Shown: positions 1 through 12,600 of the stretch, piece after piece
How the letters are laid out: the number at the start of each line of letters is the position of its first letter
Numbering within the stretch: position 1 is the first letter of the stretch
NCBI GenBank assembly: GCA_003342815.1
Contig: PTEX01000409.1
Span: 311,121-375,120, forward strand
DNA: 64,000 nt
DNA from: Eudromia elegans
Lineage: Eukaryota; Chordata; Aves; Tinamiformes; Tinamidae
Direction: 5' to 3'
Program-made: the position numbers and the translations under genes
Notes under the pieces: model-generated
The model's database searches: none
Told to the model about the DNA's origin: nothing
Seen by the model: the letters and a program-made list of their open reading frames with translations, nothing else

Positions 1-2232
1 CTCGCGGAGAGGCCTAGTGAGCTGTGCCATTTAGAAATAACAGCAGGACTGGGCACTCCTGGCACAAACTGGCTGTCGGTGCAGCCGCGGAGCTGCTGTC
101 GTGAGCGCAGACCATGCGGCCTGGTAGGAGCTCAGTGTCGGGCACAGTGAAGCACGTTGGCCAAGGCAGCCAACGCCACCCTTGCTGCGCACTGGCATGC
201 CCAGGGACGGGACTCTCCTGCGAGCAGCTCAGGCAGATGTCCTTTCGCCTCACGCTCTTGCTGCTCGCGGAGCCTCGGCACCTCTGTCTTGAACCCACCA
301 ATTGCCCTGGGAAGAGGACAAAAAGACGGTGGCATCCTGAGAGATACAGCAGCCGGGAAGGTAAAAACCACATGGTTTCCAAATTGCCCCGAAACGCTTT
401 GTCATTTTGCTGTTCACAGAGCTTAAGGGTAGCATTATAAAACATATTGGATTTTAATGCTGCCCCCACCTTTCTGGTGGGAAATAATTTTTGTGTGGTT
501 GCTGGCTCAGTTGCTGGGAAAGTCTCTTCTGCCCTCGCTGCCAGACACAGTGTTTATTTTGTAGTGGAATTATAAGGTTCCTGACAATAGCAAAGTTGCA
601 TCTGTGTCTCAGCACTTTTATAATTATCCAATAACTACTAAGGACTTTTGGTGAAAACCCCGCAGGAAACGGGTGAGGCGGACTAAGGCGTTGCACAAAG
701 GTGCTCGGCAGCATGCTTACATTTGGAGATGTCAGTGTAAGAAGGTATTTGAATTAAGGCCTTGTGGCAGACAGTGTTTGCAGCTCTCTCTTGAAAGATA
801 AAGTATGTTTTTTGAGGCAAGAAATAAAAAAAGAGCTTTCTAAAAATCTCTCCTGCTGTATCTCAGAGGGAGTAAAGTGCTCCTGACAATTCCGCTGTCA
901 TCTTTTGATAATTAATGTTGCGTGGCTTCCCTCTAGGCTGCGCATGATTCTGGCTTCTTATTACTATTCCCATACGTGGCTGCAAGCAATGTACAGGCTG
1001 AAGATTTTTGAGTTGTGAAAAGCTTTGTTATTTCTAAAAAAAAAAAAGAAAAAACCTCTTTCAATATGCATGCATTTTGTTTTCAAGAAGCTTACAGTAA
1101 TTTTCATTAACCCTTTCCCCTCCAGAATACAAGAATTGGTTTTCTATTTGCCCATGGAAGCCTTAGATAAGTGATCTTGGGACTTGGTGGTGATTTTCAC
1201 CTAAATTTTCACAGCTCCCAGCAACTATGAGGGATGTAATGTTGACTGGAACACGTAATCCCTGCATCAGCACAAAACAGCGTTTCACAGCATTTATTAT
1301 CATGGAAGGGTGGCAGCAGTTTCCCCAAGTGTTTTAGATGATTTTCCTGTAAAGATCAGAACTACTGGAGTAAAAAATCTTGAAGTGATGGTGAAAATGG
1401 CAGAACTTCTTACTCTTTGTTTCAGCCTTGGTAGCAAATAGTAACTGTCACATTTGTTCTCCTTTATCTTGAACAGTCAGGAAGACTGTCATGGCAATGA
1501 GTAATAGTTCTTGAAAGGCTTAAGGAAAGATGAAAGATATTTAACCTCTAGATCTTGTATCTTGAAAAGGCCGTTTAGTGGGGGTTTTGTGCATCTGAAT
1601 GTGATGAATTTTGCTATATGGTGGAGTTTTAGCACACTGTATTTTTTTTTGTTTAGTAGTTAATATTTCTTCTTCTTCTAGTATTCTGAAACTCACAAAC
1701 TTCCTGGGATTGTCTTAATTTCTGTGGCTTATAGTGGTGTAGGGGGGCATGAAGGAAGATTCAAATAAAATCCTCTCAAGTATTTTCTAGGATTTGTGTG
1801 TTGTTGAGTAAATAGTATTTTAAAGTTTGCTAGATGTAAATCATCCTTTTGTTGTGGTTTGGCCATTGGCATCTATACATTATGGTTGAAACTTGTTTAC
1901 CAAAATAGGCAAATATGTAATGAAGTATATGGGAGGATAGGTCTTAAAAGGATGTGCCATGTGTGAGGGCCTTCACAGTGCTCTAAAATATGCCTACATT
2001 CCCAGATTACAATTAAAATCATAAAATTTCATCAGAGATACAGTTTATTTTTAGAGTCTACCATGATTTTTTTCCAGTAGAGGGTCTTCTCTTCCCAATA
2101 AGAACTGCATATCATTTTGGAATTGCTTGGTAATCCCACATACACAAGGGTTGGAGGCTGTCTTAAAATTTATGGCCTCGGAGGGCCTGGTTTAGATTTA
2201 GTGGTTGAAACATGAGGTCATTTAGCTAAGGG

Positions 2233-2259
2233 CTTCCCAAGACACAGCCCCTTGGGAAG
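2233..2259. repeat. Short perfect inverted repeat (9-bp stem, 9-nt loop)
   Basis: CTTCCCAAG at 2233-2241 is the exact reverse complement of CTTGGGAAG at 2251-2259. It could form a small hairpin in DNA or pre-mRNA. No function is evident, and chance occurrence is quite possible in 64 kb. Confidence 0.4.
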
Positions 2260-5200
2260 GAGCTGCTCATAACCTACTATTATCTTTGTATATCTAAGGA
2301 AAAATAAAACTGCCTTGAAATCAAATATCAAATGGCACCCAAGATAAGTTCAGAGGTATTTCTGATGCCGTGAAAGCCAACTTCTTCATGGGCAGGTGCG
2401 TGTGTGAGAGCTGGTGCCTCTGCAGAACATCTCAGCCAGTGAAGAGCCAGGGAGCAGCATTGGTGGCAGCTGCAGAAGCAAGCGCTGCCCTTGGGAGCCT
2501 GCCGAGGCCCTTCCTCCTGCAGGTCTGAGGAGATACGTCCTGGAGATGTGTCCCATCTTCTGTGGAGATGGGGCTTGGGGAAGGGCTCTTGAGCGCCTCC
2601 CGTCTGCTCTATAACTGCAGGCAGCTGCCTCGTATTTCTTGCTTTCCCGTGGGCCAGTGTCCCCAGGGGGGTTCTGACACCCCTGCATGTAGTTTGGAGG
2701 AGATGCAGGATGCCATGATGCCCCTTGGCAGCTGCACCGTCACCTCTGTCCTACTCGAGGACACACAGCAAGTGGTGGCTGGATCTAATCAGAGCATGAG
2801 CGTATTTGTTAGCTGAGCCACCACCAGAATCCCAGCCAGAAGGTGCACGGAAGACCTTGCTGGGCAGAGAGCAAATTCAAGGTTGATGCTTGCAGTGCTT
2901 TAGAACAGTGGAATGGAGTAAAAGATCCTTATTCTTGCTTTTCTTTCCTTTTTGTACACAACCCCTTTCTCAAGAAACAAGTCACCAAGCTCACAGACGG
3001 ATTTCAGTTTCTGCTCATCCTGCATTAGGATTTGAAACCCATCTGCTCCGGAACTGCCCAAGACAGGCTGGGAGGTTCCCAATTCCCATCTGTCCTATGT
3101 GAAAGTTGCCTTTCTGCTTCTTCACGCACTTGGGATTTCTTCTTTACAAGAAATAATGTGTACAACTTCCAACCTGAAACCAGAACCAGAAGTGGATTTT
3201 GCCATACATTGGGAGAAATTTCCCCAAAGCTGCCATTGGTACTCCTGGCTTGGGAAGCTGACTTTGCTTCCTCTTTTTTACCTCGCCTGGCAAGCTTCTG
3301 AGCTCTAATTTCATCCGAGTCCAGGAAGAGCAGGTTATGCAGAGAGATGTCTGCAGCTATTACCGATGTTGAAGCACCCAGCTTTTAGGGCTGCTTTATT
3401 TGCGTCATTAACCTAATATCCAAGATAGTCATCTTCGCTGTATTTTCTTTTATATGAACCACAGCATGAGGTGTGGAGTACCGAAGTGGCCTAGTTTTGG
3501 TTTGTTTTTGTTTAATTTTTCATGCAGAAATCCATCTTTTTAGTCAGCCATTCCAGTGTTGTAGTGTAATAACCTCTTCTCTCCCAGCTTATTTACAAGA
3601 AGTAAGAGAGGAACAGATACAAAAGGACTACATTGATACTGAAAAAAATGCTGGATTTTGTTGTCCCTGAGAGGAGCTCAATTTGCATGGTGAGGTCTTC
3701 TGCTCTGCCCTTCCTCAGGAAGGTCTCATCCATGTTGCGTGATCAAAACCAGCCTGTGGTTGGGTTACTTGCTGGGGAGAAGGAAGCTACGAGAAAAAGA
3801 AGTCCTGAAATTGTAAGTTCCTCAAGGGTAAACAGCATAGAAGAGATGCTGCTGCTGAGACAGAAGACACATGGACACAGAATGTAGTGTTAGTAGCAAT
3901 GGGAGGCTGCTCAAGGTGGGATTTATTTGTTTTTGTTTTGCTTATTTTTGTTTTGCCTATCTTTTGAAGCCTTGCACTATAGATCAAGATCAGGAGCTGC
4001 AAAGGTGCGTTAGTGGCTTAGTGCTGGCATTGTTTTGCTACTGTAGAATGCATGTTGAGCACCTTAGATAAAGGCTTCCCATAGAGTATTTCTAAATATG
4101 AGTGTATTCCTCATACCATTTTAGCTCAGTAGAGCCAGCTTGACTTTCACTTCATTTCTTTTTCATTATTTAGAGAATTTTCCACTTCAACTGTAAATTT
4201 CCTCCTGGATCTGTAATTTCATGCTGCTGGGGTTGGAACTCAAATGTCAAGTTATCATAGGCTATGAAAAATAAAGACCCTTCTCATGAGCAGCAAGGGA
4301 AACACTGATGAAAGGTACACTAAACTAACACAGGAAGGAAGAAGAATAAAAGCCTCAGAAGATTTCAGAATTTTGGTTCCTGCAAGGTGCTGCCTCTTCC
4401 GCATCAGCTTCAGCTTAGTGAACATCAGCACGTGTTTCGCTTTCCCATGAGTACTAGATAAGAAAGGAAGTGTAGGTCTTCCCATCCTACAGGCAAATGT
4501 TGATTTTATATATGTATTTTTATATATACATATTTTTAGAGCTGCCTTGTTTTACTCCTGTGGGTTTTTATTTTCTTTCAGGAGCAAAGCAGTGCTTCCT
4601 TAAAAGCTGTGAGCAGTGGCAAAGGCACAAGAGTCATTTATCCACAGACCTGAGGCTATAGCACCGCTTTATCTTATAGCAAACAGTTTTCTCTTACACA
4701 TTTGAAGTTGTGAATACAATTTTTAAAATAATAAAAAATGTGCTCTTGCTTCAAAGGTTGAGAGTTGAAGATTTAGTTTCATGCTGACAGAAAGTGGAAA
4801 ATATTTTGCTAATGACACACAGGAAACAACTTGTGACAATGTGGGGTCATCTATATGCAATGTCTTGTGGGCCTTCTCACAAGTGAGAGCGTTTCTGATG
4901 CACTTATTCCACTTAAACTGTAGGCATTTTTTTCAATATGCTGTGAATTCTCATCTAGGTGCAAAACATATTTAAAACTTAAATATAATAAACTTGGATG
5001 GATTCTCTTATCGTATTGTCTAATTTTTAATGCTAAAAAAGACAAAAAACTCACCCTTGGAATAACGTGTTAGTCTACTTTGGAAAGTGAGGCAATGCGT
5101 TTTCTAAGTGTGCATGTTGTTCTTAAGTTAGCTTGGGTCTCGCTTTTGAGCAAGAACTCACGTGCTTCTAGCAACAGCAATGTCTGGCACGGAGCGGCCT

Positions 5201-6481
5201 GGACCCCGCATGCAGGTGTGCGCTCGCATAGGTAGCTCGTTTACAATAGCTGCTGTGATGAGTTGGGCTTCAGCTGCTGTTTTACCTATGTGATGGCACT
5301 AACTAGGTTCTTCCTGTGTCCTGGGTGGACAGCTGTTTATAAAGAAATGAAGAAAGCTGTTTATAAACTTGCACCCGCTCGTGGAATAGTGATGTGTGTA
5401 AATGTTTGGTGTGGGTATAGGAGACAGCAGTTACATTGTGTAGATAATAGTTCAGCTTCGAAATACTGATGAAGAGGCCATGTAAAAGGTTAGAAAACAT
5501 TATGAAATTCAGGTTTTAGTGGATGCCATAGATTAAAGCGCCATTTGAAAAAATGTCATTTTGTATGGCTTCCTTTAGACACTTTCCATAGGGGTTTGCT
5601 TTCTCTGGTTCCCGGCGTTCCTGGCTGATGTGCTGGGGACCTCAACAACGTGCATGGCCCCTGTTGCGCACGATGCGGTGCTGTGTGCTGGTGGGCGCCT
5701 GGAGGCTGCTCCGCATGGGGCCATGGCTGTACCTAGCCAGGAGGTACCTGCATGCAGCAGAGGAAGGTGCAGGGCTGCCCTGTGGTGCAGGTGTCGCTGT
5801 GGCTGCTCCCCACTCCCAAGGGGCTGCCCCGCAGGCTGCCGGAGGGGCTCCATGTGGGTGCACTCGCCGGGCGTGCTTGACTGCCCCTTGACTTTCCCGC
5901 AGCTTCACCCCATGTGCGCTGCTCCCTGTGCGCTGCCAAACGGCAAAGTCACCTGGGAAGGTTGGTCCCTTGCAAAATATGGTGGTGGCAGCAACAGCTA
6001 TGACAGCAGGCTCTCTATGCTTGTGCCAATGACGGTGGCATTTGTCATATTTTCCTATTCGATGGTTTTTGTTCTGGCTGTTCTTTCTGTGGGGCTTCTC
6101 AGCAGAGAGGGGAGTAGACTTAGCTACCTTTACAAAGGCAACACTCAAACCCGTTCTCCCTTGTGTGGCAAAGGTACAACTAAATGCTAGATAAAATTAG
6201 ATTTTTTTTCTTTTTCACCATTCAGCCTTGGTGATCTTTACTAAGATTTTTTGCCAACCTGTCCTACAGTCTTCACACATAAATGATGACTTAACGTCTT
6301 CTAAAAAGGAAAGAACAGCATGGAATCCTTTACTCCAAAGGATTTATGTTTTGTGGCATTTCTGCTTACAAAGTTGTCTTTGGAGTAGCACTAGCAAAGG
6401 CAGTGGTATACACATAGAAGTTAGAAGAAATCACAAGAGCTTGAGATTTATAATATGCTGTGATACCTTGTATTTATGGTT

Positions 6482-6520
6482 TCTTTTTTTTTTTTTTTTC
6501 TCTCTCTACCTACCTACCAG
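6482..6520 (+). promoter_or_regulatory. SH3KBP1: Polypyrimidine tract and 3' splice acceptor of the linker exon
   Basis: A run of about 17 T residues is followed by CTCTCTCTACC and CTACCTACCAG, ending in the acceptor AG at 6519-6520. The tract is strong and sits directly before the first codon of the exon (GAA, Glu), which sets the exon start in phase 0. Confidence 0.85.
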
Positions 6521-6644
6521 GAAATAAAGAAGGACATGAAGAAGGAAAATATTGCCAACAAACCACCAGAGAAGCCTATAAATGAAGTTTCCAATGGAAG
6601 CCCTTCACTGTTGTCTGAGACAATTATTAGAACCAACAAAAAAG
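6521..6644 (+). CDS. SH3KBP1: SH3KBP1 (CIN85) coding exon: end of SH3A and SH3A-SH3B linker
   Basis: This 124-nt exon enters in phase 0 and leaves in phase 1 at G|GTAAAG. It encodes 41 complete residues beginning [19 protein letters not shown] and ending [10 protein letters not shown]. From knowledge of the family this follows the FVR end of the first SH3 domain and forms the basic, proline-containing linker to the second. SH3KBP1 is a cytoplasmic adaptor that links CBL ubiquitin ligases to endophilin and the endocytic machinery to down-regulate receptor tyrosine kinases. The linker is expected to be flexible and less conserved than the SH3 domains, and the translation shows substitutions relative to the mammalian sequence as I recall it while keeping its length and both ends. 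The paralogue CD2AP is unlikely because its linker differs. Reading past the donor gives only GKVYKNLNT and a stop. Confidence 0.95.
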
Positions 6645-9600
6645 GTAAAGTATATAAAAACTTAAACACATGAAATTCAGACCTTGTAAAGAATGAAATG
6701 TAAACTTTCAGTGTTTCTGGAACTAAAAATGGAATTTATTTAACCCTAAAGGTATAGCAGGAATATTAAAAAAAAAAGTCTTACTTTCTTCTTAGATCAA
6801 CATACAGATGCCTGTATTATGTCTGATATTTGCACTTTAATTTGCACAAGAATCTCTTTCTTGCTAAAGGGATCCTTGCTAGATACATTTAATTAAGGAG
6901 ACATGTATATGCAGATTACTAAAGCTTATCAAAGTAAAGAACTGACAGGTTTGCATATATAGAGCTTTCTGCACAGTGATGTGAGTACACACTCATTCCA
7001 CATTCATGTATTCGTGCTTTATTCCAGACAGAACCTGGTTACCGGCAATAAAAAACAACAGCAAAAAAAGGGTGGAAAACATAATGCTTTTATAATATTA
7101 GTTTCTTCAGAGATGTGTAGACGTATTTCAGATTGGACCGTGTAGTCTTCATGGCTGGCTTAACTCTCCAGACAAATTCCTACATATGGCTTTGAGCTGA
7201 TAAAATGGAAGCCTCCAAATCTTCTGTCTTCTTTCCTACCTTCCAACCTTTCTCTCAGAAATATCAGACAAAACAAGAAGTTCTCCCTATAATAGATAAC
7301 GAGCCAGATTTGTCTCTAGGGTGTGTTTACATGACTGTGTAGGAGATGGGCTTTGTTTTTCCTGGAGAACTTCCTGGACAATCTCTTGCTTGCTCTCATT
7401 TTACAGAATAATCTGCTGTCATTAATCATTACTGTACTGTAATTTCCATTTTGGTGCATCTTCTATAGCCTATTAAGGCTACGCATATGGAAATATCCTC
7501 TACAATTTTATGGGTGAATATTGCATATGAGCTGGCAGTTCGACCAGAGGTCTTAGACCTGAGGTTGCAATTGCAAGTTGGGAAGATTTAATAATTTCTA
7601 AAAAAAAGCGTGAGACTTCTATTATAATACAAGAGGAGTGATCTTCATCTCTCTTGCTGGAAATCCCTAAAACAAAAATTGGAAATAAATCCCAGACAGC
7701 CTTGTCTTTGGAGTCTGCCGTGTCATCCTGAATGTGCAGACGTGTCCAATATTTCTGCTTTGGGTCGTAGTTTTTTTTAAGCAACAGCAGAATTAAATTA
7801 CCCAGAATTATTCTTTTTTGTGGCTGCTCTGCAGAACTGTATGAGTAGTTGCGCAATTATCCAGGGACCGAGTGTGATCCATATTGCTTCAGCGGCTGCT
7901 TGGAGAAGGCTAATTGCTGTGGCAGATGCAGAGATTGGGTGCATTCACAAGGGAATTACACTCCCTAAATGATACTTATAGCAGAGACTTTCTCCTCATC
8001 ATTCTTCCCCATATCTCAGAGGCTTTGAAGGGTTGAAAAGAAAGAGGGAATTCTCTTTTCCTCTCTGTAGCTTGAGAAGATGGAGGTCCAGATTTATTGA
8101 AAGGGCTAGCAAAGGCTGACATGAAGATTTGTAGCTCGAGAAAGGCAATCAGACTTGGAGGTAGCAGATTTCATGCTAGGCTCTTGCTTCATTGGCTTTG
8201 ACTGTAGGGACTGCACTTCTCATGGCTAGTTCTGGAGCATCAGGACTGGCAAAGCTTTGGGTCCAGCTGCTGCTTCATGGCTCCATCTGTCACTGCAGAG
8301 CGAGCAGTTGTGCCCTGACTGCCCACTCGGCTTGTCAGCGGCACCTGAGGGTGCCCAGAGAGCAGTGCAGCTGTGAGGGCCGCGGCGCTGGGAACTGGCC
8401 CCCCTTTTCCTCTGGGGTCACCCTGAGCACTGTGCCAGAGCGGCTTCCTTCGAGCAAGGACAGCGAAACCCAGGGCTGCTGCTGTGCCCGGGAGCGGAGC
8501 GTCCGCGCAGAGCCATAGGGCAAGGGAGAGGGCCAAGCGCCTTGTGGAGAGGGAACTGCAGTGTTTGGCTGAACAGCAAGCCCTAAATGTGATGTGAGGC
8601 TTTTCTCCCTCGAGTGTCCTTGCGCTGGAACTTGTCGTTAATAGCTGTCTCAAGGTACTTAGTGACTGGTGAACGTGACCTGACCTGAGAGGACTGTTTT
8701 CCTTCATGTTAGGAAAGGAAGTTGAGGGAGGTGCATTCTGGAGATCTTCAAGTGCTGCTCAGCAATGTAAATAGTACTCAGTGTTAGTAAAACCTTTTCT
8801 TTCTCTCTTTCTTTTTTATTTAAGTTATTTATTGGCTTAGGCAGTGTAATTTTACTGTTTGTAACTTCAGAGCAGGTACAGTGGCCTGGGAATAAGTACT
8901 CTGTGCTGATACTTTATGTCTTCTACCTAGATGCTATAAAGTGGTTTTTTATTACTATGGTGTTACATGTTGTAGCGTGCTACTTTCGGGTGGTTGGCAT
9001 AATGTAAGTGGCATCAGGCCTCAGGCATTTAAATTTTGAGTAAAAGAATCTTAGACTCTTGGGCTTTTGAAGAGTTATATGTGATACTTCTTTTTCCTGT
9101 TTTTACCTTGAGGAATATCAGTGAGTGTCTGAGAATGGTATTCGAGGAAAATAGCTAAATATATATACATAAATATATACATGCATATGTATATATCTGT
9201 AAGAAACAGTCTCAGTAGCCAAGAGAGGAAGGAATTTCTGAATAAAAAGAGTATTGTGGATCCAACTTTATATCTTGTAGCTCCATCCTAATTATTTATG
9301 AACAATCTGTTACAATTAACGGATTTTGTAATAAAGTCAGAGTAAAATTGAAATCCATCTTTGAAAGGTTTGTTTCATCAAATAAGCAGTGGGCACTACT
9401 TCTGAGGATTACAGATATAATTTAGGAACAGCCTAGTGCCACAGTAGTTGCTTATCAGTATTAGTATTTCCCTTGTGTACTTACTGTGGGTGACTGTTAA
9501 TTTCAGTAGTGTTAGTTCTGAATTACCAACCATGAATCACTTAGTTTTCTGCTGCAGAGACCAGGAGAAAACAGAAGAGCAGGGTTTTGTCTGCTTTTCC

Positions 9601-12600
9601 CGGAGAACAGTGAAGCAAGTGTGTCTGCAACCCTTTAATGTTGCTTGTTGACCATTGCATATGTTAGTAACCCTCTTGGGAAACACCTAGTAGAAGTGAC
9701 TGCTCTGGTGGACCTAACTCAGCAAATCATTATGCTTGGCCTCGACTCGTTTCTGAGAGTGAACATTTGCAGGGATTTCTTTTACAGCTTTGCAAATATG
9801 ATCTAGAAGTTAGAGGTGCACAGAAGAAATAATGGGCTCAGTTTTCAGTTTTCTAGGTCTGCCACAGAGTTGCAGTGTAACTTTGGTAAAATTACTTGAA
9901 CTCTGGCCAAATTAGTACATTTTAGTTTGTAAGTTCAGGTAACTTAATGCAAATTTCTTTTTCAAACATGCAGATTTTTTGTTAATTATTATTCTGCAGT
10001 GGCATATCCAAAAGTGTTCATAGCTTCCAAAACTTCGGGGTATTTGATTTAGGCCACCAACCACTCAAATCTGAGTTAAAGCCAGCTCAGAGATGTTGAG
10101 ATCTGTTGTACCCATAGGTGGCAATTAATTAATTTCTAGGTGGTCTAGAAATTGGACCATCGTAATGTAACGTTGCAGTGAGTTTATGCTACACCTCTGA
10201 GAGGTTCGAGGAAGAACTATTTCCTCCATTATGGAGCTGAGGTTAGTAAAATGTTGCCTTCCTTGTGCCTGCCTTGACACTCCCAGGGCAGCAGCAGTTC
10301 CAGGCAAAATTTCACAGGTGCTCCAGGCAGAGCATCGTCAGCCCCTGTCTGGGAAGCGTGGCCAAAGCACTGGGAAGTCTCTGAAATGGTATGAATGTCA
10401 TCTGTGGTTGCCTTGTGTGGGCTGGGCCAGCCCTGCAGAGGAGTCATTCTTTTGTTACCTCCTACGTATGTCAAGAAAATCCTTGCCTGGCCAAATATAG
10501 GCGCTTCAGTACATCTTTTTCCCACTCCAGAATTTGTACTTGGCATGTAGAACTATTGTTCTTACTTTTGTGCAAACTCTGCTTTCAAAAACAAACCAAA
10601 ACAAAAACTCCCTCAGTTCTGAGTAGGATTGGCATTGCTGAGCCCCATTAGGAGCAGACTGAGAAAACTTTATTTTCCCTGAGAGAATTTTAAGATGATT
10701 AAGAAGTTAAATTTTTGTTGTTATTACGATTTAACATTGTAAGAAAACTGCAGTCTGGTCTTGGGATGGGAAAGCATTGAAAGGTATTGTGTTTTTTAAA
10801 AATATGTTTCCAACACGGTGCAGTTCCATCTTTTCCAAGTTAACTTTCAAAAACTAAAATCAGCTCCAAACTCCAAAGTAATTCTGTATGCTTTTGTTGT
10901 GTATCTTTTGTATATCGGGGAACAGGAGCCCACTGGCTAAACTGCAGGGCTGGAGTCACTAAGCTACGTGTCATAAGCAGACTATCAGCAATTGTTACGC
11001 AAGTGAAAATATTTAAGTAAAAAAAAATATTTCCTTGCCAGATATATTTGTTTTATAGAAACTGTACATGCAGTCTGCACTAAGGCTGTTCAAGCCAGAA
11101 AATCTGGAACAACTCCTCACGTTTTACACGCTCTTAATCAGGGCCAAACAATGAAAGCAAGGAAATGCTTTTTCTAGTTCTCTTGAGAATTATTTATTTT
11201 ACCGATCATCCTTCATTTAAATAATAAAGAGAATTTGTGTTCTTTCCTAAAGGATAGAAGTTTGTAAATATAGATTCACAGTATAATAGGTTTACATTAT
11301 GGATAAAAAAGCAGGAGTCTGTTGAATGCATAACTGAGGTTTAAAACTATTTTTGTAAGCTAGAGAAATGGGAAAAGCATTTTGTAAGTAAAATATATCA
11401 TCATCTGGTCCAAAAGTTGTACGATTTTAAATTTGGATACAAAAAAGACACTCCATTTATTAAAAAGACAAGCTGAGGGAGTTTTGGCTGTTTAAATTTT
11501 GTATGTTTTTAAGTGTTGTGTATAATCTAGGATTCTGGCCATATTTTTCAACAAAAGGCCAACCTCAAGATTTCTTTCATAAAATGGTTGCAGGACCAAA
11601 CTCGGGGCAAACCACTGCCTTTGTCATGTGCCAGTCACGTGCTTGATGAAGTGTCTGGCCCTCCAGGGTGGTCAGCTCTGTTTTTCCTTTCCAACGCAGG
11701 AAGCTGGGAGGCATTAATCTGTCTTTCGGTTGGGTTGTCTTCCTGCTGTTTATACATTCAGGCCTTCTGCACAGACAGGCTTTAGTGTTCCCTTGCAAAT
11801 ACTGCCAACTTCGGAGAAATCATAACAAGTAGGCAAAAAAATCCTTTTGGTTTTTAAGTTCAGCTAATTGGTGTATAATCAGTATACAGTTTACACAAAT
11901 AAGCATAAGAACATACTTCTCAGCCTATTAAGGTTAAAATGCGCATACAACATATGACAAACCCCAAATGAGGCATATGAAGTTAATCACACAGGAAACT
12001 CATGTTCAGCAAAACATTTATTCTTTGAATTGAAATATCATCTAACATATGCATAAGAAGCCTCAGATAATACACATTTCCTTTAAAAGTACTGCTTCTT
12101 CAAAATATATACTCATGTAATCTTTGCCCGTGGGTCAGCAACACGGCACAGAAAGGGACTATTTTCAATTCCAAGGCAGAGGAAGAGCCACCAACGTGTG
12201 CTGGACCTGTGGCTGGCAGCTAAAAAGCGTGTGCACTTGTGTGATGTGCTGCAGGTTAGGCCAGGCTTTGGGTCAGGTCCGAGACACATGAGAAGGGCTC
12301 TGCTCCATATGAGGTGCAGGATCAGTTTGGTAACATGCCCTTTGGACTGTCCAGAGCAGTGTTCCCTTTGGGGCATAGCTAACCTCGGGGTGGTGGCTGT
12401 TTATATTGTTTCATAAAAAACAACCTGCACATTATGCATGGAAAAATGACAGTTCTCTAGCATTTTGGTTTCCTGCTTCTTTACATCTGATGTAATTCTC
12501 CATAGTAAAAGTGTGAGGAGGACGTGTATTGTGTGTGGAACAGAGCTAATTTCAGAGCTGATACATATGATGCTTGCAAAGGTGGGATACTGGTCTAATG

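Larger units (their letters stand above)
1..6520 (+). other. SH3KBP1: SH3KBP1 intron, 3' part only (upstream of first visible exon)
   Basis: This stretch precedes the first recognisable SH3KBP1 exon and ends in a strong splice acceptor. No exon for the first SH3 domain (expected GGWWEG and FPDNFV motifs) is visible, so those exons lie before the window. It holds a 9-bp stem hairpin at 2233-2259, an AT-rich simple stretch near 4505-4540, and a GC-rich block at about 5640-5960 that is open on both strands. No other gene or recognisable mobile element is seen. Confidence 0.75.

Noticed and set aside
5630..6190. 186-codon plus-strand frame just before the first exon
   Set aside because: Opposite strand is open too; cysteine/arginine-rich composition reflects GC content and there is no family match. 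Kept only as a low-interest observation.
1..6520. Exons for the first SH3 domain
   Set aside because: Searched for GGWWEG and FPDNF type motifs in plus-strand frames and found none; they must lie upstream of the window.
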